37,129 nucleotides of DNA from an uncultured Bacteroides sp. (GCA_900553185.1 USCT01000016.1:1-37129), one strand, 5' to 3'; positions 15,773 to 25,014 are shown, numbered from the stretch's first letter. Notes: generated by a model from the letters alone, not told the origin. Made by a program: numbers and translations.

Positions 15773-17248
15773 ATGTCATTTATTGCAGATAAAGTTGTAA
15801 TGGACGGATTAACCTATGACGATGTATTGTTGGTTCCGGCCTATTCTGATGTATTACCCAAAGCTGTCGTACTCTCGACAAAATTTTCAAGAAACATTGA
15901 GTTGAAAATACCGTTTGTAACCGCTGCCATGGATACGGTTACAGAAGCCCAGATGGCTATCGCAATTGCCCGCGAAGGTGGTATTGGCGTTATCCATAAA
16001 AATATGTCTATCGAAGAGCAGGCACGTCAGGTAGCTATTGTAAAGCGTGCGGAGAATGGTATGATTTATGATCCGGTTACTATCAAGCGTGGTTCTACGG
16101 TAGAAGATGCATTGGGTATCATGGCTGAATACAAAATCGGTGGTATTCCTGTAGTAGACGATGAGAATTATTTGGTTGGTATTGTTACAAATCGTGATTT
16201 GCGCTTCGAAAAAGATATGCACAAGCGTATTGACGAAGTGATGACCAAAGAAAATATCATCACAACAGCTCCTGGTACCGATATGGAAACCGCCTCTCAG
16301 ATTCTGCAGGAAAACAAGATTGAAAAATTACCGGTAGTAGATAAAGACGGTAAGCTGGTTGGATTGATTACATACAAGGATATTACAAAAGCCAAGGATA
16401 AACCGATGGCTTGTAAAGACTCTAAAGGCCGTTTGCGTGTAGCTGCCGGAGTGGGAGTGACTACGGATACTTTACAGCGTATGGAAGCCCTGATCAATGC
16501 AGGGGCTGATGCCATTGTAATTGATACGGCTCACGGACATTCTCAAGGAGTAATCGACAAGCTCAAGGAAGCAAAGAAGAGATTCCCGGATGTTGATATT
16601 GTAGTTGGTAACATTGCTACAGGCGAAGCTGCCAAAATGTTGGTTGAAGCGGGTGCCGATGCCGTGAAAGTAGGTATTGGTCCGGGTTCTATTTGTACAA
16701 CCCGTGTCGTAGCAGGTGTGGGTGTTCCGCAGCTGACTGCTGTATACGATGTGGCAAAAGCATTGGAAGGTACAGGTGTACCATTGATTGCCGATGGTGG
16801 TTTGCGCTATTCGGGCGATGTTGTCAAAGCTTTGGCTGCAGGTGCATACAGTGTAATGGTTGGTTCCCTGGTAGCCGGTACGGAAGAATCTCCGGGCGAT
16901 ACCATTATCTTCAATGGACGTAAGTTTAAATCCTATCGAGGCATGGGCTCATTGGAAGCAATGGAACATGGTTCAAAGGACCGTTATTTCCAGGCCGACA
17001 CGGTCGATGTCAAGAAACTGGTTCCGGAAGGTATTGCGGCTCGTGTTCCTTATAAAGGCAGCTTGTATGAAGTAATCTATCAGTTGGTAGGTGGTTTGCG
17101 TTCAGGTATGGGATATTGTGGTGCACACAACATTATGGAACTTCACAATGCGAAGTTTACCCGTATCACAAATGCCGGTGTATTGGAAAGTCATCCACAC
17201 GATGTGACCATTACCAGTGAGGCTCCTAATTACAGCCGTCCTCAGTAA
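15773..17248 (+). CDS. guaB: Inosine-5'-monophosphate dehydrogenase
   Basis: A 491-residue enzyme that oxidises IMP to XMP with NAD+, the committed step to GMP. The catalytic Cys308 lies in GPGSICTTR. The TIM-barrel core is split by two CBS domains (about 97-205). The phosphate-binding ADGGLRYSGD motif and the mobile flap region (YRGMGSLEAM) are present. Length and start match the bacterial family. It is monocistronic by signals: own promoter upstream, hairpin downstream. Confidence 0.98.
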   Translation: MSFIADKVVMDGLTYDDVLLVPAYSDVLPKAVVLSTKFSRNIELKIPFVTAAMDTVTEAQMAIAIAREGGIGVIHKNMSIEEQARQVAIVKRAENGMIYDPVTIKRGSTVEDALGIMAEYKIGGIPVVDDENYLVGIVTNRDLRFEKDMHKRIDEVMTKENIITTAPGTDMETASQILQENKIEKLPVVDKDGKLVGLITYKDITKAKDKPMACKDSKGRLRVAAGVGVTTDTLQRMEALINAGADAIVIDTAHGHSQGVIDKLKEAKKRFPDVDIVVGNIATGEAAKMLVEAGADAVKVGIGPGSICTTRVVAGVGVPQLTAVYDVAKALEGTGVPLIADGGLRYSGDVVKALAAGAYSVMVGSLVAGTEESPGDTIIFNGRKFKSYRGMGSLEAMEHGSKDRYFQADTVDVKKLVPEGIAARVPYKGSLYEVIYQLVGGLRSGMGYCGAHNIMELHNAKFTRITNAGVLESHPHDVTITSEAPNYSRPQ

Positions 17249-17276
17249 TTTGCAGGTTAAGTCTTTAATATAAATT

Positions 17277-17334
17277 CAGGCACGAGTTACACGATGGAAT
17301 ACCGAAAAGTGTTCTGCGGTGTGATTCGTGCCTG
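17277..17334 (+). terminator. Hairpin after guaB
   Basis: CAGGCACGA (17277-17285) pairs perfectly with TCGTGCCTG (17326-17334). After a 3-nt mismatch the stem continues with ACAC/GTGT. The T-run after it is poor (TCTTGTTG), so termination may be partial, and the chaperone genes downstream may receive guaB read-through. Confidence 0.55.
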
Positions 17335-17355
17335 TCTTGTTGTAGGAAGGATGGT

Positions 17356-18753
17356 ATGAACAGAATACGTTTATGGGGCTTCCTGTTAGGGGCGGCTCTT
17401 GTACAGGTTATGCCGATGTATGGCGCAATGCCGGATAAAACATTGTTGCGTATTGGTGGGCGGGAAGTTTCTTCTGCTGAGTTTGAATCCTATTATCGCC
17501 AGTATGCAGATTCGGCTACAGAAACACCGCAGCGGTATTTGCAGCGTTTTGTCTTGTTTAAGTTGAAGGTTGCCGATGCGCGCCGGCAAGGATGGGATAC
17601 ATTACCCGACTTTCGCCAGGCATGTCGTGTGCTGCAAGCCCAGGTCCTGAAGCGGACACTGGTTGATCCTGATAAAAAAAAGGCGTTCTTGCGTGAATGT
17701 TATCAGCGTGAATCGGCACGGGTACAGTTGCGTCAGTGGATACGTATGGAAGGAGTCAGTATTTTGCTTCCTCAGTGTGCGTCCGGGAAATGGTTGCGTC
17801 AGGCAGAAGACCGGATGGAAGAGCTTAGCCGGTATGTACGGCAAGGCATGACGCTGGAAGAAGCAGTCAGGAGGTTTCCTTCAGAAGACGATATGAAGTT
17901 GGTTATGGACACTGATACCCTTTGGCGGCCGGCGGCCGGGTTGTTGCAGGAATTCTCGACCCGTCTGTTAAAGATGAGTCCTGATGAGTATTCCGAACCT
18001 TTTGTTTCTCCTTTGGGAGTCCACCTGGTGCGCTTGCTGGAGCGTAAGCAGGAAGTGGGATTTACTCAGGCCATGCCTTGGCTGGAAAATTATGTAGACA
18101 GGCTGGGAGTTGTTTCCGGGTTGTTGAATCTAGAAGCTTACGCGGCCTGGAACGAACAGAATAAAGAGGCATTGCCCGAAGGATTACGCATGGAACTACA
18201 GCAAGTAGCCGATGGCTTGCTGGTGGCTTGTTGGGACAAGCAGAACCATATTGGTGAGTATGTATCCGTTTCTCCCGTCGAACTGGAGCACTATTTTGAT
18301 CAGAATCGTGCCGAATATGCCTGGTCATTGCCTCATTACAAGGGGGCCGTGATTCATTGTCAGGATAAGAAAGTGGCAAAGAAGCTTCGCAAGATGTTGA
18401 AGAAACTTTCGCCCGAAATGTGGGTAAACGCCATACGGAAATGGACAGAAGAACACCCGGATAGTCCGGCACGGATTCAGCAAGGCCTGTTTCAGATCGG
18501 TAAAAATCCTTATGTAGACAAGCTGGCGTTTAAGTGTGGATCGTATCAGCCGATGGAAGGATTTCCTTATGTTTTTGTAATGGGGAAATGTTTGAAGAAA
18601 GGTCCGGAGGCTTATACGGACGTTCGTCGTGCCGTGACAGAAGATTACCGGTTGGCACAGGAAAAGGACCGTTTGGGGGATTTGCGAAAGCGATTTGCCG
18701 TAGAAATTAATTCTGAGGTTTTAAAAACCGTTAATTGTAGCGGAAGTAATTAA
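17356..18753 (+). CDS. Periplasmic PpiC/SurA-like protein, degenerate isomerase
   Basis: A 465-residue exported protein with a signal peptide (hydrophobic 5-22, cleavage near YGA at 22-24). The N-terminal helical part and a PpiC-like region at about 115-235 resemble parvulin/SurA chaperones: the stretch ending in FVSPLGVHLVRLLERK matches the end of a PpiC domain. The usual Gly-rich GGxLGW segment is replaced by DTDTLWRPAAG, so isomerase activity is doubtful. A second, weaker repeat may occupy 290-420. It is the first of three consecutive genes of this type, 35 nt before the next. The likely role is chaperoning of outer-membrane proteins in the periplasm. The client is unknown. Confidence 0.75.
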   Translation: MNRIRLWGFLLGAALVQVMPMYGAMPDKTLLRIGGREVSSAEFESYYRQYADSATETPQRYLQRFVLFKLKVADARRQGWDTLPDFRQACRVLQAQVLKRTLVDPDKKKAFLRECYQRESARVQLRQWIRMEGVSILLPQCASGKWLRQAEDRMEELSRYVRQGMTLEEAVRRFPSEDDMKLVMDTDTLWRPAAGLLQEFSTRLLKMSPDEYSEPFVSPLGVHLVRLLERKQEVGFTQAMPWLENYVDRLGVVSGLLNLEAYAAWNEQNKEALPEGLRMELQQVADGLLVACWDKQNHIGEYVSVSPVELEHYFDQNRAEYAWSLPHYKGAVIHCQDKKVAKKLRKMLKKLSPEMWVNAIRKWTEEHPDSPARIQQGLFQIGKNPYVDKLAFKCGSYQPMEGFPYVFVMGKCLKKGPEAYTDVRRAVTEDYRLAQEKDRLGDLRKRFAVEINSEVLKTVNCSGSN

Positions 18754-18788
18754 TTTATAGTGTATCTTCGTTCACCAAATTGTAGTTC

Positions 18789-19643
18789 ATGAAGCAAAAA
18801 GAAGCATTGTGGGGTACTTTCATTGTATTGCTGCTACTGACGGGTTGTGGCAAGTCGGTCGATCATCATGGGAAAACACCTTTGGTGGAAGCGGGCGGCG
18901 TGTTCCTTTATCGGGAAGACCTGGTTTCTGTCATTCCTCCTTTTCTGAAGGGAAAAGACAGCACCCGTTTTGCAGAGTCATACATACGTGAATGGATAGA
19001 AGATGCCTTGCTCTTTCAGAAAGCTGAAGGGAATATTCCGGACAATGCGGCTATCAATGAACGGGTGGCTGCCTATCGGCGTGCACTGATTATGCATACC
19101 TACGAAGAAGAACTGGTTCGTCAGGAAGTGGGTGAGCAGGTCAGCGATGCGGAAATAGAACAATATTATCAGCAGAATAAGGAACGTTTCCGGGCCGATC
19201 AGCCATACATTCAGGGCCTTTTCCTGAAGGTTCCCCTTCATGCACCGCAATTGGGCCAGGTACGGGCCTGGTGTAAAAAAATGACGGAAGAAAACATGGA
19301 CAAGCTGGAAAAGTACAGCATTGGCAATGCCGTAAGCTATGACAGTTTTCTGGACAGGTGGAGACCGGTGTCAGAGTATACCGGGAAGTTACCTTTACAG
19401 GTTCTGACTTCGGACCCCGCTTATTTGGACCGGAACCGGAACGTAGAAGTGCGTGATACGGCTTTCTGTTATTTTTTGCATGTGGAAGATTATCTGGCAC
19501 CGGGCGGAACGTTACCGCTGGAACATGCCCGGAATGGTATCAAGGAAATTTTAATTAACCTGAAGCGGGTGGATTATATAAACCGGATGAAACAGGATTT
19601 GTATAAAACCGCCTCAGAAAACAAGGAAATAATCTATTATTGA
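18789..19643 (+). CDS. PpiC/SurA-like periplasmic lipoprotein
   Basis: A 284-residue lipoprotein; the lipobox LTGC places the modified Cys at 20. The region 60-160 has the helical N-domain pattern of SurA/PrsA chaperones (LVSVIPPFLKGKDSTRF, then an ISDAEIEQYYQQNKERF-like helix at about 118-135). The C-terminal half shows no clear catalytic parvulin motifs. It sits between two other SurA-like genes and its stop lies 8 nt before the surA ATG, so the three are one operon. A membrane-anchored chaperone that hands substrates to the soluble SurA homologue is a reasonable inference. Confidence 0.7.
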   Translation: MKQKEALWGTFIVLLLLTGCGKSVDHHGKTPLVEAGGVFLYREDLVSVIPPFLKGKDSTRFAESYIREWIEDALLFQKAEGNIPDNAAINERVAAYRRALIMHTYEEELVRQEVGEQVSDAEIEQYYQQNKERFRADQPYIQGLFLKVPLHAPQLGQVRAWCKKMTEENMDKLEKYSIGNAVSYDSFLDRWRPVSEYTGKLPLQVLTSDPAYLDRNRNVEVRDTAFCYFLHVEDYLAPGGTLPLEHARNGIKEILINLKRVDYINRMKQDLYKTASENKEIIYY

Positions 19644-19651
19644 CTATTCGG

Positions 19652-21022
19652 ATGAATAAGATGAATTTTACAAGAGTTTGTGCTTGTCTGCTCTTTCTGT
19701 TATTGGGAGTAAGTGTGAATGCCCAGGAAAATGTGATAGACGAAGTAGTATGGGTTGTCGGTGACGAGGCCATATTGAAATCGGATGTAGAGACAGAACG
19801 GTTGAATTCCCAGTATGAAGGGCGCCGTTTCGATGGAGATCCGTATTGTGTGATACCGGAAGAACTGGCTGTTCAGAAACTGTTTCTTCATCAGGCGGAA
19901 ATAGACAGTGTCGTGGTATCGGACCAGGAAGTGCTGCAGGAGGTAGACCGGCGTCTTTCATGGTTGGAGGAACAGATAGGGTCGAAGGAGAAAATGGAAG
20001 AATATTATAACAAGACGACCACTCAGATCCGTGAGATGCTGCGTGATAACATTCGCGACGGACTTACCGTACAGGAGATGCAGAAAAAAATTGTGGGTGA
20101 TATCAAGTTGACACCGGCCGAGGTCCGGAATTATTTCAGCAAGTTGCCGGACGACAGCATTCCGTATGTACCGATGCAGGTGGAAGTACAGATCATTACC
20201 CGCGAGCCGAAAGTCAAGGAAGAAGAAATTGAACGTGTCAAGAAAGAACTGCGTGAGTTTACAGACCGTATCAACAAAGGTGAAACCACATTCTCTACGT
20301 TGGCCCGTATGTATTCCGAAGACCCTGGTTCGGCACGAAACGGAGGTGAGTACGGATTTACGGGCCGTGGTGAGTTGACACCGGAGTTCGCCAATGTCGT
20401 ATTTAATCTGACCGATCCGAAAAAAATCTCTAAAGTGTTCGAAACGGAATATGGTTATCACATTGCGCAGTTGATAGAGAAACGAGGCGATCGTATCAGT
20501 TACCGCCACATTCTGCTCAAGCCGAGAGTGGATGAAGAGCAGATAAACGAAGCATTGGTCAAGCTTGATACCCTGGCCAATGATATCCGGAAGGGAAAAG
20601 TAACCTTCGATGAGGCCGCAACGTTTGTTTCGCAGGATAAGGACACCAAAAACAATCACGGATTGCTGGCCAATCCACAGAGTGGTACTTCCCGCTTCGA
20701 AATGCAACAGCTGGCCGGACTGGTGTCACAGGAAGTGGCCAAGACCGTAGAAGGCATGCAGATTGGTGAAGTGTCCAAACCGTTTACGATGATCAACGGA
20801 AAAGGAAAGGAAGTGTGTGCCATTATCAAATTGAAGAATCGTATTGACGGCCATAAGGCAACCATTACCGAAGACTACCAGCGTCTGAAGAGTATCGTAA
20901 CAGCCAAACGCAGTGAGGAAAAGCTGCAGAAATGGATTGTAGAAAAGCAGAAAAATACGTATGTCCGGATCAATCCGGAATGGAGAAAATGTGATTTCAA
21001 ATATCCGGGATGGATTAAATAA
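19652..21022 (+). CDS. surA: Periplasmic chaperone/peptidyl-prolyl isomerase SurA
   Basis: A 456-residue SurA homologue. It has a signal peptide ending near VNAQ (about residue 24), a SurA N-terminal domain beginning VIDEVVWVVGDEAILKSDV, and two PpiC domains (about 171-276 and 281-385). The first PpiC domain is well preserved (FSTLARMYSEDPGSARNGGEYGF), and the second is more divergent. The start is ATG at 19652 rather than the in-frame TTG at 19640; another ATG follows at 19661. Of the three chaperone genes this is the one most likely to keep isomerase activity. It is directly followed by the OstA-like gene, recalling the lptD-surA neighbourhood of E. coli, where SurA is needed to fold LptD. 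Confidence 0.88.
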   Translation: MNKMNFTRVCACLLFLLLGVSVNAQENVIDEVVWVVGDEAILKSDVETERLNSQYEGRRFDGDPYCVIPEELAVQKLFLHQAEIDSVVVSDQEVLQEVDRRLSWLEEQIGSKEKMEEYYNKTTTQIREMLRDNIRDGLTVQEMQKKIVGDIKLTPAEVRNYFSKLPDDSIPYVPMQVEVQIITREPKVKEEEIERVKKELREFTDRINKGETTFSTLARMYSEDPGSARNGGEYGFTGRGELTPEFANVVFNLTDPKKISKVFETEYGYHIAQLIEKRGDRISYRHILLKPRVDEEQINEALVKLDTLANDIRKGKVTFDEAATFVSQDKDTKNNHGLLANPQSGTSRFEMQQLAGLVSQEVAKTVEGMQIGEVSKPFTMINGKGKEVCAIIKLKNRIDGHKATITEDYQRLKSIVTAKRSEEKLQKWIVEKQKNTYVRINPEWRKCDFKYPGWIK

Positions 21023-21045
21023 CCGCTGATACTGTTTGATTCGAT

Positions 21046-22788
21046 ATGTTTGGAAGGAAAACAAAATATCCAAGGATGAGCGGGCATAGAATACTGGTAG
21101 CAAGTATTCTGTGCCTGTTCGGCTTTTGTCTGCTGGCACAGCGACCGGTTCAGAAAACACAGAAGAAGGCATCGGAACCATCGGCTGTCCAGAAAAAGGA
21201 CACGGCTGCTTCTGCACGGAAATCAGGTAAAAAGGAAGAACCTAAGCAGAAGAGTAAGGTTTATCTGCTGCATTCGGATGTACTCCGGAAAACGCTCGAC
21301 CGTTCGGATGTACAGGTGGTAGTGGGAAATGTAGTGTTCCGTCATGACAGCTTGTACATGTATTGTGACAGTGCTTATTATTTCGATCAGATCAATTCTT
21401 TCGAGGCTTTTGGCAATGTCCGCATGGAGCAGGGGGATACCTTGTTTGTATATGGCGATCATTTGTATTACGACGGAATGACCCAGATTGCCCAGATGCG
21501 TATGAATGTACGTATGGAAAACCGTACCACTACGCTTCTGACCGATAGCTTGAACTATGACCGGGTTTATAGTCTGGGGTATTTCTTCGACGGAGGAACC
21601 CTGATGGACGAACAGAATGTACTGACTTCGGAGTGGGGGGAATATAATCCGCAGACCAAACAGTCGGTTTTCAATTACAACGTCAAGCTGGTGAATCCGC
21701 AATTTACGCTGACGTCTGATACCTTGCGTTACAACACTGCTACCAAGGTGGCCAATATTGTAGGACCGTCCGATATTTTGAGCGACAACAATCACATCTA
21801 TTCCGAATCTGGATATTACAATACACAGACGGGGAAAGCCGATCTGTATCAGCGTTCGGTCCTGACAAATGAAGGAAAGCAGCTTACGGGCGATACACTC
21901 TTTTATGACCGCAATGAAGGAGTGGGAGAAGCTTTTCACAACATGGTCATGACCGATACCATTAACAAGAACATGATGACCGGCGATTACGGATATTATA
22001 ACGAAAAGACCAAATATGCTTTTGCTACCCGTAAGGCGGTGGCCATCGATTATTCCCAGGGCGATAGCCTGTTTCTTCATGCCGATACGTTGATGATGAA
22101 AACATTTCAGCTTGATACGGATTCCATGTACCGGGAAATGCGTGCCTTCCATAAGGCCCGTTTCTATCGTACCGATGTACAGGGCGTTTCCGATTCGCTG
22201 GTGTTTTCTACCAAGGACAGTTGTTTGACGCTGTATGATAATCCTATCGTTTGGAACAAGAACCAACAGCTGTTGGGTGAGAAGATTCTGGTATATATGA
22301 ATGACAGTACGATAGACTGGGCGCATATCATCAATCAGGCGCTGTCTGTTGAGATGGTCGATTCTACCAAATACAATCAGGTGACCGGTAAGGAAATGAA
22401 GGCTTTCTTTACGGATGGCGAAATGAAAAAGGTAGAGGTTATCGGTTCGGTACGTCTGGTTTACTATCCGATGGATTCAGACAGTACGCTGATTGGCATG
22501 AATGTCTCCGAGACCAGCAAGCTGGAAATTTACCTGGAGAAACAGAAACTGGATCACATGGTGATGAGTCCGCAGTCGAACGGAACCTTATATCCGTTGC
22601 CGCAGATCCCGAAAGGAAAAGATAAGCTGGACAATTTTGTCTGGTTCGATTATATTCGTCCGCTCAATAAAGATGATATTTTTGAGTGGAGGGCCAAGAA
22701 GGCCGGCGATGAGCTGAAGAAGAATATCCGCGGACCGATTGAATTGCCTAACCAGCATTTGTTTGAACCACGAAAAAAGGAGGAGTGA
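21046..22788 (+). CDS. Long OstA/LptA-like periplasmic protein
   Basis: A 580-residue exported protein; the hydrophobic segment at about 15-31 is a signal peptide or anchor, with an alternative ATG at 21076 (MSGHRILVASIL). A Lys/Ala-rich linker (35-70) leads to an OstA-type domain (about 70-200: VVVGNVVFRHDSLYMYCD..., AFGNVRM). Similar beta-jellyroll units continue to about 460, marked by recurring DTLFVYGDHLYYD, DSLNYDR, DTLRYNT and DTLFYDRN patterns. E. coli LptA is about 185 residues and oligomerises, so one chain here could form a long LPS conduit. It is coupled to surA upstream and a small membrane protein downstream. A part in LPS transport is a family inference. Confidence 0.82.
   Translation: MFGRKTKYPRMSGHRILVASILCLFGFCLLAQRPVQKTQKKASEPSAVQKKDTAASARKSGKKEEPKQKSKVYLLHSDVLRKTLDRSDVQVVVGNVVFRHDSLYMYCDSAYYFDQINSFEAFGNVRMEQGDTLFVYGDHLYYDGMTQIAQMRMNVRMENRTTTLLTDSLNYDRVYSLGYFFDGGTLMDEQNVLTSEWGEYNPQTKQSVFNYNVKLVNPQFTLTSDTLRYNTATKVANIVGPSDILSDNNHIYSESGYYNTQTGKADLYQRSVLTNEGKQLTGDTLFYDRNEGVGEAFHNMVMTDTINKNMMTGDYGYYNEKTKYAFATRKAVAIDYSQGDSLFLHADTLMMKTFQLDTDSMYREMRAFHKARFYRTDVQGVSDSLVFSTKDSCLTLYDNPIVWNKNQQLLGEKILVYMNDSTIDWAHIINQALSVEMVDSTKYNQVTGKEMKAFFTDGEMKKVEVIGSVRLVYYPMDSDSTLIGMNVSETSKLEIYLEKQKLDHMVMSPQSNGTLYPLPQIPKGKDKLDNFVWFDYIRPLNKDDIFEWRAKKAGDELKKNIRGPIELPNQHLFEPRKKEE
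22778..22783 (+). promoter_or_regulatory. Strong Shine-Dalgarno site before the small membrane protein
   Basis: A perfect AGGAGG lies 7 nt before the ATG at 22791 and inside the last codons of the OstA-like gene. Bacteroidota genes rarely use such sites, and I saw none of this quality before other genes here. It argues for the ATG at 22791 over the in-frame GTG at 22785. Confidence 0.65.
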
Positions 22789-22790
22789 TT

Positions 22791-23087
22791 ATGGGAATGT
22801 TTTCAATGAGAAAGCCACGTGCGTATCATCACGAGTATATTTATGTAGACGAGCGCAAGGAGAAATTGCAGAAAATAGAAGATACTGCCAAACGTGAACT
22901 GGGAATGCTCCCGCCTAAGGAATTTTCGCCGGAGGATATTCGTGGAAAGTTCATTGAAGGTACTACTTACTTGAAGCGTAGAAAGGAAAGCGGACGCAAG
23001 CCGCTTGCTTACGGTACTATTTTTGTGGCCATTGCTGTACTTCTGTACATCCTGCATTATCTTATAACTGGAAGTTTCACGTTCTAG
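22791..23087 (+). CDS. Small C-terminally anchored membrane protein, unknown function
   Basis: A 98-residue protein I do not recognise as a named family. Residues 1-70 are charged and predicted cytoplasmic (EYIYVDERKEKLQKIEDTAK looks helical). They are followed by a basic RRKESGRK stretch and a single hydrophobic helix (about 74-93, YGTIFVAIAVLLYILHYLI), with only a short tail after it. It is therefore a tail-anchored or single-span inner-membrane protein. Its ATG lies 2 nt after the stop of the OstA-like gene and mutL begins 22 nt after it. Coupling to the OstA-like gene suggests a role at the envelope, but there is no direct evidence. Confidence 0.75.
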   Translation: MGMFSMRKPRAYHHEYIYVDERKEKLQKIEDTAKRELGMLPPKEFSPEDIRGKFIEGTTYLKRRKESGRKPLAYGTIFVAIAVLLYILHYLITGSFTF

Positions 23088-23109
23088 ACCCGATTTGATT
23101 GGTAGACGT

Positions 23110-25014
23110 ATGAGCGATATAATCCGTTTGTTGCCCGATTCCGTAGCCAATCAGATTGCGGCGGGCGAAGTAATCCAGCGACCGGCTTCTGTAGTCAAGG
23201 AACTGGTAGAAAATGCGATCGATGCCGGTGCACATCACATTGATGTATCGGTCATCGATGCGGGAAAAACGTGTATTCAGGTTATCGACGACGGAAAAGG
23301 TATGTCGGAAACGGATGCACGGTTGGCTTTCGAGCGTCATGCCACTTCGAAAATCCGGGAAGCGTCCGATTTGTTTGCCCTGCACACCATGGGATTTCGT
23401 GGAGAAGCGCTGGCATCCATTGCGGCGGTGGCGCAGGTGGAGCTGAAGACCTGCCAGGAAGGCGATGAGCTGGGTACTTGCATTGTCATATCCGGTTCCA
23501 AACTCGAGAGTCAGGAGGCGGTGACTTGCCGGAAAGGAAGTAACTTTGCCGTGAAGAATCTGTTTTTCAATGTTCCGGCACGTCGGAAATTCCTGAAGTC
23601 GAATCAGACAGAGCTGAGTAATATCCTGGCCGAATTTGAACGGATTGCCCTGGTGAATCCGGAAGTTTCGTTTACGTTGCGTCATAATGATACGGAAATG
23701 CTTAATCTGCCGGCTACCCAGCTTCGCATGCGTATTATGGGAGTATTCGGCCGGAAGCTTAATCAGGACCTGCTGTCGCTGGAGATAGATACTACCATGG
23801 TGAAGATACATGGCTTTATCGGCAAGCCGGAAACGGCCCGCAAGAAAGGTGCACGCCAGTTCTTTTTTGTCAACGGGCGTTACATGCGGCATCCGTATTT
23901 TCATAAGGCGGTAATGGATGCGTACGAACACCTGGTGCCGGTAGGTGAGCAGGTTTCTTATTTCCTGTATTTCGAAGTAGAGCCGGCCAATATTGACGTG
24001 AATATTCATCCTACCAAGACCGAAATAAAGTTTGAGAATGAGCAGGCCATCTGGCAGATTCTGTCGGCTGCCGTAAAGGAGACGCTGGGACGCTTTAACG
24101 CTGTTCCTTCCATCGATTTCGATACCGAAGGAATGCCGGACATTCCGGCGTTCGATGCTTCGCCGTATTCGGTGGTACAACCGCCCAAAACGTCTTACGA
24201 TACTTCGTACAATCCGTTTGATACTTCTTCGGTGGTGCCTCCGTCGGCTTATTCTTCTTACACACCGAAACCGTCAACAGAATGGGAGCCGCTGTTTCAG
24301 GGGCTGGAGAAAAAGTCGAAGGCCTCTGCCTGGCCGTCAGAATCTCCGGAATTTGCGGAGGGGGCATTTCCCTCGGAACCGGCTGTTCCGCCTGTCCCGG
24401 AGGAGGAGCCTACGCTGTACGACGAACATCCTTCCGAAGCTGTCAAGGAAAAAGTAACCCAGCATTATCAGTACAAGGGAAGTTATATTCTGACTTCCGT
24501 CAAGTCAGGATTGATGATCATTGACCAGCAGCGGGCACATACCCGCATCCTGTATGAGCAATACATGCGTCAGTTGGAGAAGCATCAGCATGTTTCACAG
24601 CGGATGCTGTTCCCGGATATGGTACATTTTTCTCCGGCCGAAGTTCCGGTACTGGAAGAAATCATGAGTGACCTGAACGATCTGGGCTTCGATCTGAGCA
24701 GTCTGGGAGGAGGTACGTATGCCATTAACGGGGTACCCGAGGGTATCGAAGGCCTGAATCCGGAGACACTGGTTACGAACATGGTACAGACAGCACTGGA
24801 GAAAGGTTGTAAGGTGAAGGAAGAGGTACAGAGCATGCTGGCCCTTTCGCTGGCAAAGGCAGCTGCCATTGTTCCCGGTCAGGTTTTGACCAACGAAGAG
24901 ATGAACAGTCTGGTAGACGGACTTTTTGCGGTAGATACGCCTAACTATACACCCGATGGAAAGGTTGTCTTGACGGTATTAAAGGAAGAAGATCTGGAGA
25001 AACTGTTCCGATAG
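23110..25014 (+). CDS. mutL: DNA mismatch repair protein MutL
   Basis: A 634-residue MutL with an intact GHKL ATPase: ELVENAIDAGA (catalytic Glu, motif I), DDGKGM (motif II) and TMGFRGEALASIA (motif III). A Pro/Ser-rich linker spans about 345-450. The C-terminal dimerisation domain follows, but the metal-dependent endonuclease motifs are degenerate. The DQHAxxExxxxE site reads DQQRAHTRILYE (472-483), the ACKxA site reads SLAKAA (580-585), and the CPHGRP site reads TPDGKV (614-619). The ATG at 23110 (MSDIIRLLPDSVANQ) is chosen over the TTG five codons upstream. It is the last gene of the plus-strand run and is followed by a large bidirectional terminator. Confidence 0.96.
   Translation: MSDIIRLLPDSVANQIAAGEVIQRPASVVKELVENAIDAGAHHIDVSVIDAGKTCIQVIDDGKGMSETDARLAFERHATSKIREASDLFALHTMGFRGEALASIAAVAQVELKTCQEGDELGTCIVISGSKLESQEAVTCRKGSNFAVKNLFFNVPARRKFLKSNQTELSNILAEFERIALVNPEVSFTLRHNDTEMLNLPATQLRMRIMGVFGRKLNQDLLSLEIDTTMVKIHGFIGKPETARKKGARQFFFVNGRYMRHPYFHKAVMDAYEHLVPVGEQVSYFLYFEVEPANIDVNIHPTKTEIKFENEQAIWQILSAAVKETLGRFNAVPSIDFDTEGMPDIPAFDASPYSVVQPPKTSYDTSYNPFDTSSVVPPSAYSSYTPKPSTEWEPLFQGLEKKSKASAWPSESPEFAEGAFPSEPAVPPVPEEEPTLYDEHPSEAVKEKVTQHYQYKGSYILTSVKSGLMIIDQQRAHTRILYEQYMRQLEKHQHVSQRMLFPDMVHFSPAEVPVLEEIMSDLNDLGFDLSSLGGGTYAINGVPEGIEGLNPETLVTNMVQTALEKGCKVKEEVQSMLALSLAKAAAIVPGQVLTNEEMNSLVDGLFAVDTPNYTPDGKVVLTVLKEEDLEKLFR

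Noticed and set aside
21223..24180. Long antisense frames opposite the OstA-like gene and mutL (about 367 codons each)
   Set aside because: Both lie wholly inside well-supported genes, have atypical His/Ile/Arg-rich composition and no promoter or family signature.
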